From: Litoribacterium kuwaitense
Lineage (GTDB): Bacteria > Bacillota > Bacilli > Bacillales > DSM-28697
Length of the DNA: 64,000 nt
NCBI RefSeq assembly: GCF_011058155.1
Contig: NZ_JAALFC010000019.1
Location: forward strand, 1-64,000
Direction of reading: 5' to 3'
Positions 18,555 to 27,185 of this stretch are shown here, in pieces. Below the pieces are notes generated by a model. The model saw only the letters and a list, made by a program, of their open reading frames with translations. It had not been told where the DNA came from and did not search any database. The first letter of the stretch is position 1, and the number at the start of each line of letters is the position of its first letter. Made by a program: the position numbers and the translations under genes.

Positions 18555-18913
18555 AAACATAAAAATAATGAATATGCGAAATTGATCAAAATGTGTGTAA
18601 GAGCGCGCATCGCCTGCTGATTTAGCCGGCAGAATCAATTTCGCATATTTGTGTTTCAATGGCAAATTGTCGCGATACCCTTTTATACATATGATTGAAG
18701 CACACAAACGACAGCGCTTTCATTTTGTTTGCGTGAGTGATTGAAAGGATCGTGATATGCCTTTTCAAACAGAGATAAGAATACGTGTAAAGATTGGCCA
18801 ATTGAGTCAATCACGCTTCCGAAAGCACGAGTCAGCCGAATAGATACTTTCGTATGGCAGTCACAAGTTTAACTTGTCTTTTGGGAAGCCATCAAAAAAT
18901 GAGGAGGGGGAGC
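18555..18913. other. Intergenic region with long hairpin
   Basis: This gap of 359 bases separates the regulator from the importer genes. It contains a 16-base-pair hairpin (18571-18649) and presumably the importer promoter, but I cannot pick out convincing -35 and -10 boxes. I see no gene. Confidence 0.45.
18571..18649 (+). terminator. Long-stem hairpin after AraC regulator
   Basis: The perfect 16-base arms AATATGCGAAATTGAT and ATCAATTTCGCATATT close a 47-base apical region with a small inner stem. It begins 17 bases after the stop. It is probably a terminator, although the T-run is short and the apical loop is unusually large. Confidence 0.55.
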
Positions 18914-19879
18914 ATGTTTCCGAAAAAACGGATCTCCGCACAGGCAGATAAGGCTTACGTCGCTCCGGCGAGTTCATGGAATAAGAAGTTTATCAAGATT
19001 AAAGTGAACTGGCAGCTTTACGTGTTGCTTTTTCCGACGCTTGTCTATTTTATCTTATTTCAGTACGGTCCGATGTACGGTTTGCAAATTGCGTTTAAGG
19101 ACTTTTCACCGATGAAAGGCATTTGGGGGAGTGAATGGGTTGGGATCACCCACTTTGAATCCTTTCTTGCTTCACCGCAGTTTTATGATATTTTAAAAAA
19201 TACATTACTACTCTCGGCATACGAGTTAATTTTGTTTCCAATCCCTGTCATTTTAGCATTGTTAATGAACCAGCTAAGATATCACCGGTTTAAACGATTT
19301 GCTCAGACGGTCACGTACGCGCCTCATTTTATTTCTGTTGTTGTCTTAATCGGAATGCTGTATTTATTTTTAGGTGTACGAACTGGGCTAGTGAATATTG
19401 GTTTAGAAGCGATCGGATTAGAAGCGATCAACTTCCTAGCGTCACCGGAATGGTTTAAGCATCTGTTCGTCTGGTCTGGCGTCTGGCAAAATGCTGGTTG
19501 GGGAACGATTATTTATTTAGCGGCGTTAGCTTCTGTAAGCCCGGAGTTGCATGAGGCGGCTGTTATGGATGGAGCAAGTAAATTCCAACGCATTATCCAC
19601 ATAGATTTGCCGAGTATTATGCCGACGATCGTCATTTTATTACTTTTAAACATGGGGAATTTTATGGCTGTCGGCTTTGAAAAAGCTTACTTAATGCAAA
19701 ATTCATTAAACGTCGAGTCATCAGAGATCATCCAAACATTTGTTTACAAACGAGGTATTCTGAATACTCAGTATAGTTACTCAGCGGCGGTTGGATTGTT
19801 TAATAATGTCATTAATTTTATTATTTTGTTATCAATGAACCGTTTAGCGAAGATGATGAAACAGAATTCTCTATGGTAA
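18914..19879 (+). CDS. Oligosaccharide ABC permease, LplB-like
   Basis: A 321-residue CUT1 permease. The N-terminal cytoplasmic tail is followed by six membrane segments, starting with LYVLLFPTLVYFILFQYGPMYG, a hallmark of LplB. The docking loop ELHEAAVMDGASKFQRIIHIDLP lies at about residues 210-232. The start at ATG 18914 is preceded by GAGGAGGGGGAG; earlier in-frame codons have no ribosome site. It forms an importer with the next two genes. No ATPase is encoded nearby. Confidence 0.92.
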   Translation: MFPKKRISAQADKAYVAPASSWNKKFIKIKVNWQLYVLLFPTLVYFILFQYGPMYGLQIAFKDFSPMKGIWGSEWVGITHFESFLASPQFYDILKNTLLLSAYELILFPIPVILALLMNQLRYHRFKRFAQTVTYAPHFISVVVLIGMLYLFLGVRTGLVNIGLEAIGLEAINFLASPEWFKHLFVWSGVWQNAGWGTIIYLAALASVSPELHEAAVMDGASKFQRIIHIDLPSIMPTIVILLLLNMGNFMAVGFEKAYLMQNSLNVESSEIIQTFVYKRGILNTQYSYSAAVGLFNNVINFIILLSMNRLAKMMKQNSLW

Positions 19880-19892
19880 GGAGGAACATACG

Positions 19893-20786
19893 ATGAATGA
19901 AACTTGGAGAAGAAGCAGGGCTGATCGTCTCTTTGACATGGCAAATATAGTGTTCTTCTGTATCCTGCTTTTGGTTATCCTATATCCCTTATATTTTATC
20001 ATCATCGCATCCATTAGTGATCCTGATGCTGTAAATCAAGGGCTCACCTTTCTATTGCCGAAGGATATCACTTTTGAAGGGTATAAAAGCATTTTTCAAG
20101 ATGCGCGAATATGGCAAGGTTTTATGAATTCTTTTGTCTATATGATTGTTGGGACCATCATTAAGTTGTCTTTAACGATCACTGCTGGGTATGCGCTTTC
20201 AAGGCATGACCTCATTGGGCGAAACTTCTTTATGATGATGATCGTTTTTACGATGTTCTTCCAAGGAGGGCTGATCCCAACCTATTTACTTGTTCAAGGG
20301 CTAGGAATTGATAACAGCCTTTGGGCGATGGTTTTGCCTGGGGCGGTTAATGTCTTTCAGTTGATCATTGCCCGGACCTTCTTTCAATTTTCAATTCCCG
20401 AGGAACTGCGTGAAGCCTCATTTATTGACGGGTGTAGCAATTGGAAATTTTTCTTCAAAATTGTTATTCCGCTATCGATGCCCATTATTGCGGTCGTTGG
20501 ATTGTTTAGTGCTGTAGGTGAATGGAATGCTTATTTTCCTGCACTCGTCTATTTGCGTGATGAGGCGTTGCATCCATTGCAGTTGATTTTAAGATCGATT
20601 CTTATTCAGAGTGAAGCGCAGAGTGCGATGCTCGATGATTCACTGGATGCACAGCTCTATTTAAAAGCAGCTGAACAAATCAAATATGGCGTCATTATCG
20701 TCGCCAGCCTACCCATGCTCATTCTTTACCCGTTTGTCCAAAAGTATTTTGTCCACGGTGTTATGATCGGTTCTGTCAAAGGTTAA
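19893..20786 (+). CDS. Oligosaccharide ABC permease, YtcP-like
   Basis: A 297-residue permease with six membrane segments. The docking motif ELREASFIDGCSNWKFFFKIVIP lies at about residues 170-192, and the C-terminus reads HGVMIGSVKG, typical of LplC/YtcP proteins. It follows the LplB-like gene by 13 bases with AAGGAGG before the ATG. The trio LplB, YtcP and a binding protein of more than 500 residues is a standard importer for complex oligosaccharides in Bacillales and Paenibacillus relatives. Confidence 0.92.
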   Translation: MNETWRRSRADRLFDMANIVFFCILLLVILYPLYFIIIASISDPDAVNQGLTFLLPKDITFEGYKSIFQDARIWQGFMNSFVYMIVGTIIKLSLTITAGYALSRHDLIGRNFFMMMIVFTMFFQGGLIPTYLLVQGLGIDNSLWAMVLPGAVNVFQLIIARTFFQFSIPEELREASFIDGCSNWKFFFKIVIPLSMPIIAVVGLFSAVGEWNAYFPALVYLRDEALHPLQLILRSILIQSEAQSAMLDDSLDAQLYLKAAEQIKYGVIIVASLPMLILYPFVQKYFVHGVMIGSVKG

Positions 20787-20843
20787 GTGACGAGGCAGAG
20801 TCGGTGATAAGATAAATCATGAAAAAGAAGAGGAGGATGCGGT

Positions 20844-22445
20844 GTGTCCCGACGTATGTTGCTGAAGTTTGCGACGGTATTCGGTTTAAGTGCAATACTG
20901 TTGCTCGGAGGGTGCGGTGGTCAAAATGCCAATCAAGATGCTGAAAATGCGGAACCGAAAGAGGTTAACTTTCCTTTAGAAGAGCCGGTGACCTTATCCA
21001 TGTATGCTGTGAAAAATCCGTTTCAAAAGAAGGAGTACAATGACCTTGAGTTTTTTAAACAGCTAGAGGAACAATCGAATGTGCAAATTGATTGGACTTT
21101 GACGACGAGCCAAAACAATCGAGAGAAGGTCAACCTAGCGATTGCGAGTAATGATCTTCCTGACGCCTTTTACGGCTCAAGTACGCTAAATAACATTGAA
21201 CAGCAAGCGGCCGACGGCGTCATTATCCCTTTGGAGGATTTAATAGAAGAATATGCTCCGAACATCCAAAAGGTTTTTGAAAAACGACCTGATTTAAAGA
21301 ATGTGGTCACTGACCCTGACGGACATATTTACAGCTTGCCAAATGCGATATTTCATACTGACAACAACATGATTCCAGCAGCGATGTACATTAACAAAAA
21401 ATGGTTAGATGAATTAAATTTAGAAATGCCAACGACGACAGATGAGTTTTACGAAGTGTTAAAAGCGTTTCGCGATAACGATCCGAATGGGAACGGTGAG
21501 GCTGATGAAATTCCATTAAGCTTTCTCGATATGAAACACCATTTCTATAGTGCATTGCCGTTAGCGGGGGCGTTTGGTAAGAGCTATCCGCCTTGGTCCA
21601 ATGTGTGGCACGTGGAGGACGGAGAAGTTTCGTATGCGCCGGCCCTTCCAGAGAACAGAGACTTTCTCATCTATTTAAACAAACTATATAAAGAAGGATT
21701 AATTGATCAAGAGATATTTACTCATAATGTGAGCGTGTATCAGTCGAAGCTCAAAAGTGAAACGCCGATTGTCGGAGCATTCTTTGGCTGGAGTGATTTT
21801 GCAACGCTAGGGAGTACGGATACCGAATATGTCGAGCTAATGCCGCTGGAAGGACCGAATGGCGATCGAGGTTGGCCAATTCAGGACAACAATTACAGCG
21901 TCTCTGCCTTTAGCATTACAAGTACGAACGAGCAGCCTGAAATTACGATGAAGTGGATCGACCAAGTCTATGATCCTCTCACTAGCTTTCAGTCTGATCT
22001 AGGTATGATTGGTACAGCATGGAAAGACGAAGGCGGACAGCTTAAACAAATTCCAATTCCTGAAGGCATGACGGATATGGATGTCCGCGTAAGCGAAGCT
22101 CCAGGACCTCAAGGTGTAGCTGTTGTCTTACCGGATGATGTCGATGCTGAAGAAACAGAAAATGTTAAAGTCAAAGCCGCGATCAATGAAAAATATAAAC
22201 CATTTACGCCTGATGAGTGGTATCCGAAGTCATTTTTAACTTCAAAGGAAGATCAAGCTGTCATTGAGCAGTGGGGTATTGAAGTAGATAGCCCGAATGG
22301 CTTCCTGGAGCAGTCGATTGCCAACATCATTCTTGGTGATGACCCAGAAGGTGATTGGAATGAAATGGTTGAAGGGTTCGAGCGATTAAATTTGGAAGAA
22401 CGTTTGCAAGTTGCCCAAAAATATTACGATCAAATTAGAAAATAA
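20844..22445 (+). CDS. Oligosaccharide-binding lipoprotein, LplA-like
   Basis: A 533-residue extracellular solute-binding lipoprotein. The signal ends in lipobox LLLGGC near residue 24. The protein is about 100 residues longer than usual sugar-binding proteins, as in the LplA/YtcQ family. Landmarks are NDLPDAFYGSS, YSLPNAIFHTDNN and the calcium-loop-like DNDPNGNGEADEIPL near residues 212-226. The GTG start has AGGAGG seven bases upstream. It is the last gene of the importer, ahead of the GH10 gene, and a terminator separates the two. The long form suggests an oligosaccharide ligand. Confidence 0.92.
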   Translation: MSRRMLLKFATVFGLSAILLLGGCGGQNANQDAENAEPKEVNFPLEEPVTLSMYAVKNPFQKKEYNDLEFFKQLEEQSNVQIDWTLTTSQNNREKVNLAIASNDLPDAFYGSSTLNNIEQQAADGVIIPLEDLIEEYAPNIQKVFEKRPDLKNVVTDPDGHIYSLPNAIFHTDNNMIPAAMYINKKWLDELNLEMPTTTDEFYEVLKAFRDNDPNGNGEADEIPLSFLDMKHHFYSALPLAGAFGKSYPPWSNVWHVEDGEVSYAPALPENRDFLIYLNKLYKEGLIDQEIFTHNVSVYQSKLKSETPIVGAFFGWSDFATLGSTDTEYVELMPLEGPNGDRGWPIQDNNYSVSAFSITSTNEQPEITMKWIDQVYDPLTSFQSDLGMIGTAWKDEGGQLKQIPIPEGMTDMDVRVSEAPGPQGVAVVLPDDVDAEETENVKVKAAINEKYKPFTPDEWYPKSFLTSKEDQAVIEQWGIEVDSPNGFLEQSIANIILGDDPEGDWNEMVEGFERLNLEERLQVAQKYYDQIRK

Positions 22446-22459
22446 CTCGAGAAAGACGG

Positions 22460-22510
22460 AACGCGGAATAGGCAATCCGAAGAGGTTTACTGCATATTAT
22501 TCCGCGTTTT
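22460..22510 (+). terminator. Terminator after LplA-like gene
   Basis: Arms AACGCGGAATA and TATTCCGCGTT are followed by TT. The loop is 27 bases. It separates the importer from the GH10 gene, though readthrough is possible. Confidence 0.7.
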
Positions 22511-22582
22511 CACTCTAATCAAAGGGATTGCATCGAGACTGTCATAGCGCTATATGATCAAAAATAAGGGGTTGATCAATTC

Positions 22583-24439
22583 GTGATCAAGTATATGAGT
22601 CTCATCGTATTATTGGTTTCATCAGTTTTTCTCGGGACGAGTGGCTTTGCCTATGCAGAAAGTCTTGCGTCCAACAAGGCGACAGAGGATTTAGACGACC
22701 TGCTTGAAGACCTCCCCGAAGGAACCTCTGTATGGGGAGATGCATCGCCTTTAGATGAAGTAGAGCCAGTAAGTAATGACCGTTATACGATCAGACATGT
22801 AGATGTAACAGATCGTCCTTACTCGAAGGCACTGCAAATCGAGCTGCCAGCGCAAGCAAAGGGAATCTTTTCTGTCCCTGTCAAAATGCCCTTTCAATAT
22901 GAGGTGGATGAGGGCGACGTCATGCTGCTTGCCTTTGACATGAGAACACTTCGGTCTGAGGATGAATCAAGTCTTGGCAGTGTGCAATCCCAAGTGCGGA
23001 TAGATCCAGAAGAAATGCCTGCGGACATGGCGAAGCTCTACAGCGCTGATAGCGATTGGAAGACCTTTTTTATGCCTTTTGAAGCACTCCGCTCATCTAA
23101 AAATGACCAGGAGTCGTTAGCCAATTTGTTTTTTGGATTTAAAGCCCAGACTGTTGAAGTGGCTAATGTCAGATTACTCCATTATGGAGATCGTGTTGCG
23201 CTCGATGATTTGCCGGTAATGAAGACGACTTATCCCGGGATGGAAGAGGGGGCTTCTTGGCGCGAAGAAGCAGACGAGCGAATCGATGATATTCGCAAGG
23301 CGGACATCAAAGTGACTGTAAAAGATGAGAAGGGAAAGCCTCTTCGCCACGCAAACGTAGATATTGAGCAACAGCGTCATGCCTTTGGTTTTGGTGGATC
23401 TTTCACGGCCAGTAAAATTTATGGGCCCAGGGCAACTGTAACACCTTCAGAAAAGCAAGATTATTTAAATACGTTCAAAAGGACATTTAATAAAGCTGTT
23501 TTTCCAAACGAATTAAAGTGGAAGCACTATGACAATTTAGGTGTTGAATCCGTACCAATGGCACTAGATTGGCTCGATCGCAAGCAAATCCCTGTCCGTG
23601 GGCATGCGTTAATTTGGGCGCACTGGAAGCGAGTGCCGGAAGAGCTGAAAGAGCAGTTAGAGGATGACCCTGAAAAGCTTCGCGAAGTGACAAACGACCA
23701 TGTCACTGAATACGTCGACCGCTGGAGAGGACGGGTTCCTGAATGGGATGTGTTGAATGAGCCGTATTCCCAGCACGAATTTATGGATATTGCCGGTGAG
23801 GATATTATGATCGATTGGTTTGAAAGTGCAAGGGCGGCTGATCCTAACGCGAAGCTTTACGTCAATGATTATGCAATTCTAGCGGGCAGAGATTATGCAC
23901 ATCAAGATAGTTATTATGACACCATCGAATATCTGATCGACAATGGTGCACCGTTGGATGGGATTGGGATGCAAAGTCATTTTAAATCGATCACCGAGCC
24001 TGAGGAAATATTAAGACGACTTGATCGTTTTGCAACCTTTGGTAAAGACATTCAAATGACCGAGTTTACGATCCAAGAAAATGATCCAGTGGCAAAAGAG
24101 CAATTTACCCGGGACTTTCTCACAACTGCATTTAGCCATCCTTCTGTAAATGGTGTTGTCACTTGGAGCTTTTGGGACAAATTTAACGATGACGGTTTAT
24201 ACACGAAGGACTGGACGTTAACGCCGAATGGCAAGGCATGGATGGATATGATCTATAACGAATGGTGGACAGACGAATCGGTGAAAAGTGATAAAGAAGG
24301 CTCAGTGGAGACACGCGGCTTTTTAGGAGATTATCACATGACAGTAACCTATAAAGGAATTGAAGAAAGGCTGAGCTTTAATTTAGCAGAAGATGGAGAG
24401 GAAATCGAGGTCATCATTGATCGGAAAAGCAGGAGCTAA
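22583..24439 (+). CDS. Secreted GH10-family glycoside hydrolase, divergent
   Basis: A 618-residue protein with a signal peptide (about 1-25, ending AYA). A beta-rich, carbohydrate-binding-like N-terminal domain covers about 45-205, and a GH10 TIM barrel about 240-570. The acid/base is Glu393 in WDVLNEPY. The nucleophile is Glu494 in QMTEFTI, where GH10 enzymes normally have TE-(L/F)-D-(I/V), so the following Asp is Thr here. The usual WHSQ substrate motif is replaced by IWAHWKR. About 50 residues with a beta-strand pattern follow the barrel. GH10 enzymes are usually endo-beta-xylanases; these changes and the fucose context make another substrate plausible. GTG start with AAGGGG 11 bases upstream. 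Confidence 0.85.
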   Translation: MIKYMSLIVLLVSSVFLGTSGFAYAESLASNKATEDLDDLLEDLPEGTSVWGDASPLDEVEPVSNDRYTIRHVDVTDRPYSKALQIELPAQAKGIFSVPVKMPFQYEVDEGDVMLLAFDMRTLRSEDESSLGSVQSQVRIDPEEMPADMAKLYSADSDWKTFFMPFEALRSSKNDQESLANLFFGFKAQTVEVANVRLLHYGDRVALDDLPVMKTTYPGMEEGASWREEADERIDDIRKADIKVTVKDEKGKPLRHANVDIEQQRHAFGFGGSFTASKIYGPRATVTPSEKQDYLNTFKRTFNKAVFPNELKWKHYDNLGVESVPMALDWLDRKQIPVRGHALIWAHWKRVPEELKEQLEDDPEKLREVTNDHVTEYVDRWRGRVPEWDVLNEPYSQHEFMDIAGEDIMIDWFESARAADPNAKLYVNDYAILAGRDYAHQDSYYDTIEYLIDNGAPLDGIGMQSHFKSITEPEEILRRLDRFATFGKDIQMTEFTIQENDPVAKEQFTRDFLTTAFSHPSVNGVVTWSFWDKFNDDGLYTKDWTLTPNGKAWMDMIYNEWWTDESVKSDKEGSVETRGFLGDYHMTVTYKGIEERLSFNLAEDGEEIEVIIDRKSRS

Positions 24440-24489
24440 CACGTTTTTAGACGAAGTTGTATGAGAATTGCCACTTTTCCAGATCGTCT

Positions 24490-24530
24490 GCGTACAGGTG
24501 GCTAAACTTGTGAACCCCCTGTACGCTTTT
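24490..24530 (+). terminator. Terminator after GH10 gene
   Basis: Arms GCGTACAGG and CCTGTACGC are followed by TTTT. It separates the GH10 gene from the sulfatase cluster. Confidence 0.75.
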
Positions 24531-24580
24531 CAAACATGAAAAAGTGAAAGAAAAAATCAACCGATCATGGAGGGTTAGAA

Positions 24581-25993
24581 ATGAATCAGCAGCGACCAAA
24601 TATCGTATTTATTATGAGTGACGACCATGCTGCCCACGCGATGAGCTGTTATGGAAGTAAGATTAATGAAACGCCGAATATCGATCGCATTGCGAATGAA
24701 GGAATGCGCTTCGATAACTGTTTTTGTACCAATTCCATTTGTGCACCAAGCCGAGCGGCGATCTTAACAGGGAAATACAATCATGAATGTGGGGTAAGAA
24801 CGCTTGATGAGCCTTTTGATGCAAGACAGCAATCACTGCCAAAGATTTTTCAAGAAAATGGATATCAGACTGCAATGATTGGCAAATGGCATTTAGGCCA
24901 TGGAGGCATTAGTGACCCACAAGGCTTCGACTATTGGAATGTTTTTGTTAATCAAGGTTTCTATCATCAGCCCAAAATGATTGAAATGGGTGAAGAAAAG
25001 GTATTTCAAGGCTATGCAACGGATCTCGTTACAGATTTTTCAATGGATTGGCTCGACAATCGGGATACAGACAAACCGTTTCTCCTTTTTTGTCATCATA
25101 AAGCCCCTCATCGCCCGTGGGAGCCAGATGAAAAGCATGCACATATGTATGAAGATGTACATATTCCGGAGCCTGAGACATTCAATGATGATTATGCCAA
25201 TCGTTCTGAAGCGGCCAAAGCAGCCAAAATGAGAATGTCAGATTTACGGCCAAAAGATTTAAAAGAAGACATTCCCGAAGGCTTGACGCCAGAAGAAGAA
25301 AATTCGTGGCGATATCAGCGTTATATTAAAGATTATTTACGTTGTGTTGCCTCTGTAGATGACAATGTTGGCCGGCTACTTGACTATTTAGATGAGCAAG
25401 GACTTACAGACAGTACGATCATCGTATATACGTCAGATCAAGGCTTTTTCCTCGGAGATCACGGTTGGTTTGACAAGCGGTTTATGTATGAAGAGTCGCT
25501 GCGGATGCCATTTGTCATTCGCTATCCACAGGCAATTAAGGCGGGTAGCGTAAGTGAAGATATGATTTTAAATGTCGATTTTGCGCCAACATTTCTTACG
25601 TATGCTGGTATTGATGTGCCAGCGGATATGCAGGGGGTCAATTTTCAAACGTTACTAGAAGGGAAAACACCGGATCACTGGCGGGACTCGATGTATTATC
25701 GCTACTGGATGCATTGTGATCATGAGCATAACGTTCATTCCCATTACGGTATTCGTACCCATACCCACAAGCTGATTTATTATTATGGTGAAGCATATGG
25801 GCTAGCTGGATCACAAGATATTCCGACAGCACCGGAGTGGGAGCTATTTGACCTTGAAAACGATCCATATGAAATGAAAAATGTGTATGGCGAGCCCGAG
25901 TATGAAGAGACGTTTCAAAAATTAAAGGCTGAGTTAGAGCAATTGCAAAGAGAGCTTGGCGATGAGCCTGTTCATTCAATTGCAGGGGCATAA
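24581..25993 (+). CDS. Sulfatase 2 (type I, Cys-type, cytoplasmic)
   Basis: A 470-residue sulfatase, first gene of the four-sulfatase cluster. MSDDH at residues 12-16 is the first metal site and C54-A-P-S-R58 the formylglycine site. GKWHLGHGG near residue 105 and TSDQG near 287 complete the active site. The C-terminal half ends with the WELFDLENDPYEMKNV block. There is no signal peptide, so it should act inside the cell. The overall pattern (CFCTNSICAPSRAAILTGKYNH) resembles the arylsulfatase/iduronate-sulfatase-like subfamilies abundant in polysaccharide loci. The ATG is preceded by GGAGGG. The sugar and sulfate position are unknown. Confidence 0.93.
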   Translation: MNQQRPNIVFIMSDDHAAHAMSCYGSKINETPNIDRIANEGMRFDNCFCTNSICAPSRAAILTGKYNHECGVRTLDEPFDARQQSLPKIFQENGYQTAMIGKWHLGHGGISDPQGFDYWNVFVNQGFYHQPKMIEMGEEKVFQGYATDLVTDFSMDWLDNRDTDKPFLLFCHHKAPHRPWEPDEKHAHMYEDVHIPEPETFNDDYANRSEAAKAAKMRMSDLRPKDLKEDIPEGLTPEEENSWRYQRYIKDYLRCVASVDDNVGRLLDYLDEQGLTDSTIIVYTSDQGFFLGDHGWFDKRFMYEESLRMPFVIRYPQAIKAGSVSEDMILNVDFAPTFLTYAGIDVPADMQGVNFQTLLEGKTPDHWRDSMYYRYWMHCDHEHNVHSHYGIRTHTHKLIYYYGEAYGLAGSQDIPTAPEWELFDLENDPYEMKNVYGEPEYEETFQKLKAELEQLQRELGDEPVHSIAGA

Positions 25994-26005
25994 CGGAAGA
26001 AAAAG

Positions 26006-26029
26006 GGGGCATTGTACAACGGTGTCCCC
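26006..26029 (+). other. Intercistronic hairpin
   Basis: GGGGGCA and TGTCCCC (one G-U pair) form a short stem between the sulfatase 2 and oxidoreductase genes. It could tune relative expression or stabilise a processed transcript. There is no T-run, so it is probably not a full terminator. Confidence 0.3.
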
Positions 26030-26068
26030 TGATTGTCAGAGCGAGTAAACAATAAAGGAGAAACCATC

Positions 26069-27163
26069 ATGGCGAAAAAATTAAAGTTTGGAATTATTGG
26101 GGCGAGCCGGATTTTTGAAAAACAGCATTTGCAGCCTTTGATGAACCATCCAGAGGTTGACATCGTTGCTGTGTGTGATCCGAACCTAGAAAGAGCAGAG
26201 ACATGCGCCAAGCTATGTCATGTAACTCAAGTCTATGATGATTATCAAGCGCTTTTAGCACGTGATGACATTGATGCTGTCGATATTTGTACACCGAATG
26301 CTTTTCATTCGACGATTTCCATTGACGCTTTACGTCAAGGAAAGCATGTGTTTTGTGAAAAGCCAGATGCGATCAGTCCCGAAAAAGCCTATGAAATGAT
26401 GAAAGCCGCAGAAGAAAGCGGAAAAAAGCTAATGGTGATGCGAAACAACCGATTTGTTCCGAGCTTTCAATTCCTCAAAGAGTTTATAGACTCAGGAAAA
26501 ATGGGTGAGGTTTACACCGGTCGTTGCGGCTGGGTTCGGCAACGAGGCATTCCAGGAAAAGGCGGCTGGTTTACGACGAAAGACATGTCTGGAGGCGGAC
26601 CGTTGATTGACCTCGGTGTCCATATGATTGATTTAGCGGTTTGGTTGATGGGACACCCGACACCAGTGGCTGTGAGTGGGGCGACGTATACGAAATTTGC
26701 CGATGATTCCCATAAAAATGAGAGTGGTTTTGGTGAAGCGCAGCAAGGTGGCACGTTTGATGTGGAGGATTTGGCGACAGGGTTTATACGTTTTGCGAAT
26801 AACGCGACGCTGCAAATCGAATTTAGCTGGGCTTCTAATGTGATAGAAGAAGGAAGTTTTGTAGAGCTTAGGGGGACGAAAGCAGGATTTTCTTGGAAAA
26901 AGGGCGAGCTGCAGCTGATTTCTGAAGACAATGGTGAGCTTGTACATACACAGCCAACATTTTCAGAACAGCAACATGTGAACGGCCATGAAGAAAATTT
27001 GCACCACTTTGTTGATTGTGTTCTCCATCACGCTGACCCAGTTTTTCAGCCGCAGGAAGGGGTCGACTTAATCAAAATTCTGGCAGCAATTTATCAATCT
27101 GCTGAGCTGAAAAGAGAGGTTCTTCTTACCGGAGAGGCTACGGTTGCGCATGTAGAGCAGTAA
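26069..27163 (+). CDS. Gfo/Idh/MocA-family oxidoreductase
   Basis: A 364-residue NAD(P)-dependent sugar dehydrogenase-like protein. The Rossmann domain starts at GIIGASRIFEKQHL, and the conserved EKP (GKHVFCEKPDA) is near residue 97. The C-terminal alpha/beta domain has GGGPLIDLGVHMIDLAVWLMG, the usual region with the catalytic Asp and His. I choose ATG 26069 because AAAGGAG lies nine bases upstream. Placement inside a run of sulfatases suggests action on a sugar from the imported oligosaccharide. Family members oxidise sugars or sugar acids, and a few cleave glycosides by a redox mechanism, so a glycosidase role is possible but unproven. Confidence 0.9.
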   Translation: MAKKLKFGIIGASRIFEKQHLQPLMNHPEVDIVAVCDPNLERAETCAKLCHVTQVYDDYQALLARDDIDAVDICTPNAFHSTISIDALRQGKHVFCEKPDAISPEKAYEMMKAAEESGKKLMVMRNNRFVPSFQFLKEFIDSGKMGEVYTGRCGWVRQRGIPGKGGWFTTKDMSGGGPLIDLGVHMIDLAVWLMGHPTPVAVSGATYTKFADDSHKNESGFGEAQQGGTFDVEDLATGFIRFANNATLQIEFSWASNVIEEGSFVELRGTKAGFSWKKGELQLISEDNGELVHTQPTFSEQQHVNGHEENLHHFVDCVLHHADPVFQPQEGVDLIKILAAIYQSAELKREVLLTGEATVAHVEQ

Positions 27164-27185
27164 AGTAGAAAAAAGAGGTGGCGAG

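Noticed and set aside
22583-24439. Ordinary secreted xylanase in a xylan locus
   Set aside because: No xylose isomerase, xylulokinase, xylosidase or arabinofuranosidase is nearby, and the active-site surroundings differ from typical GH10.
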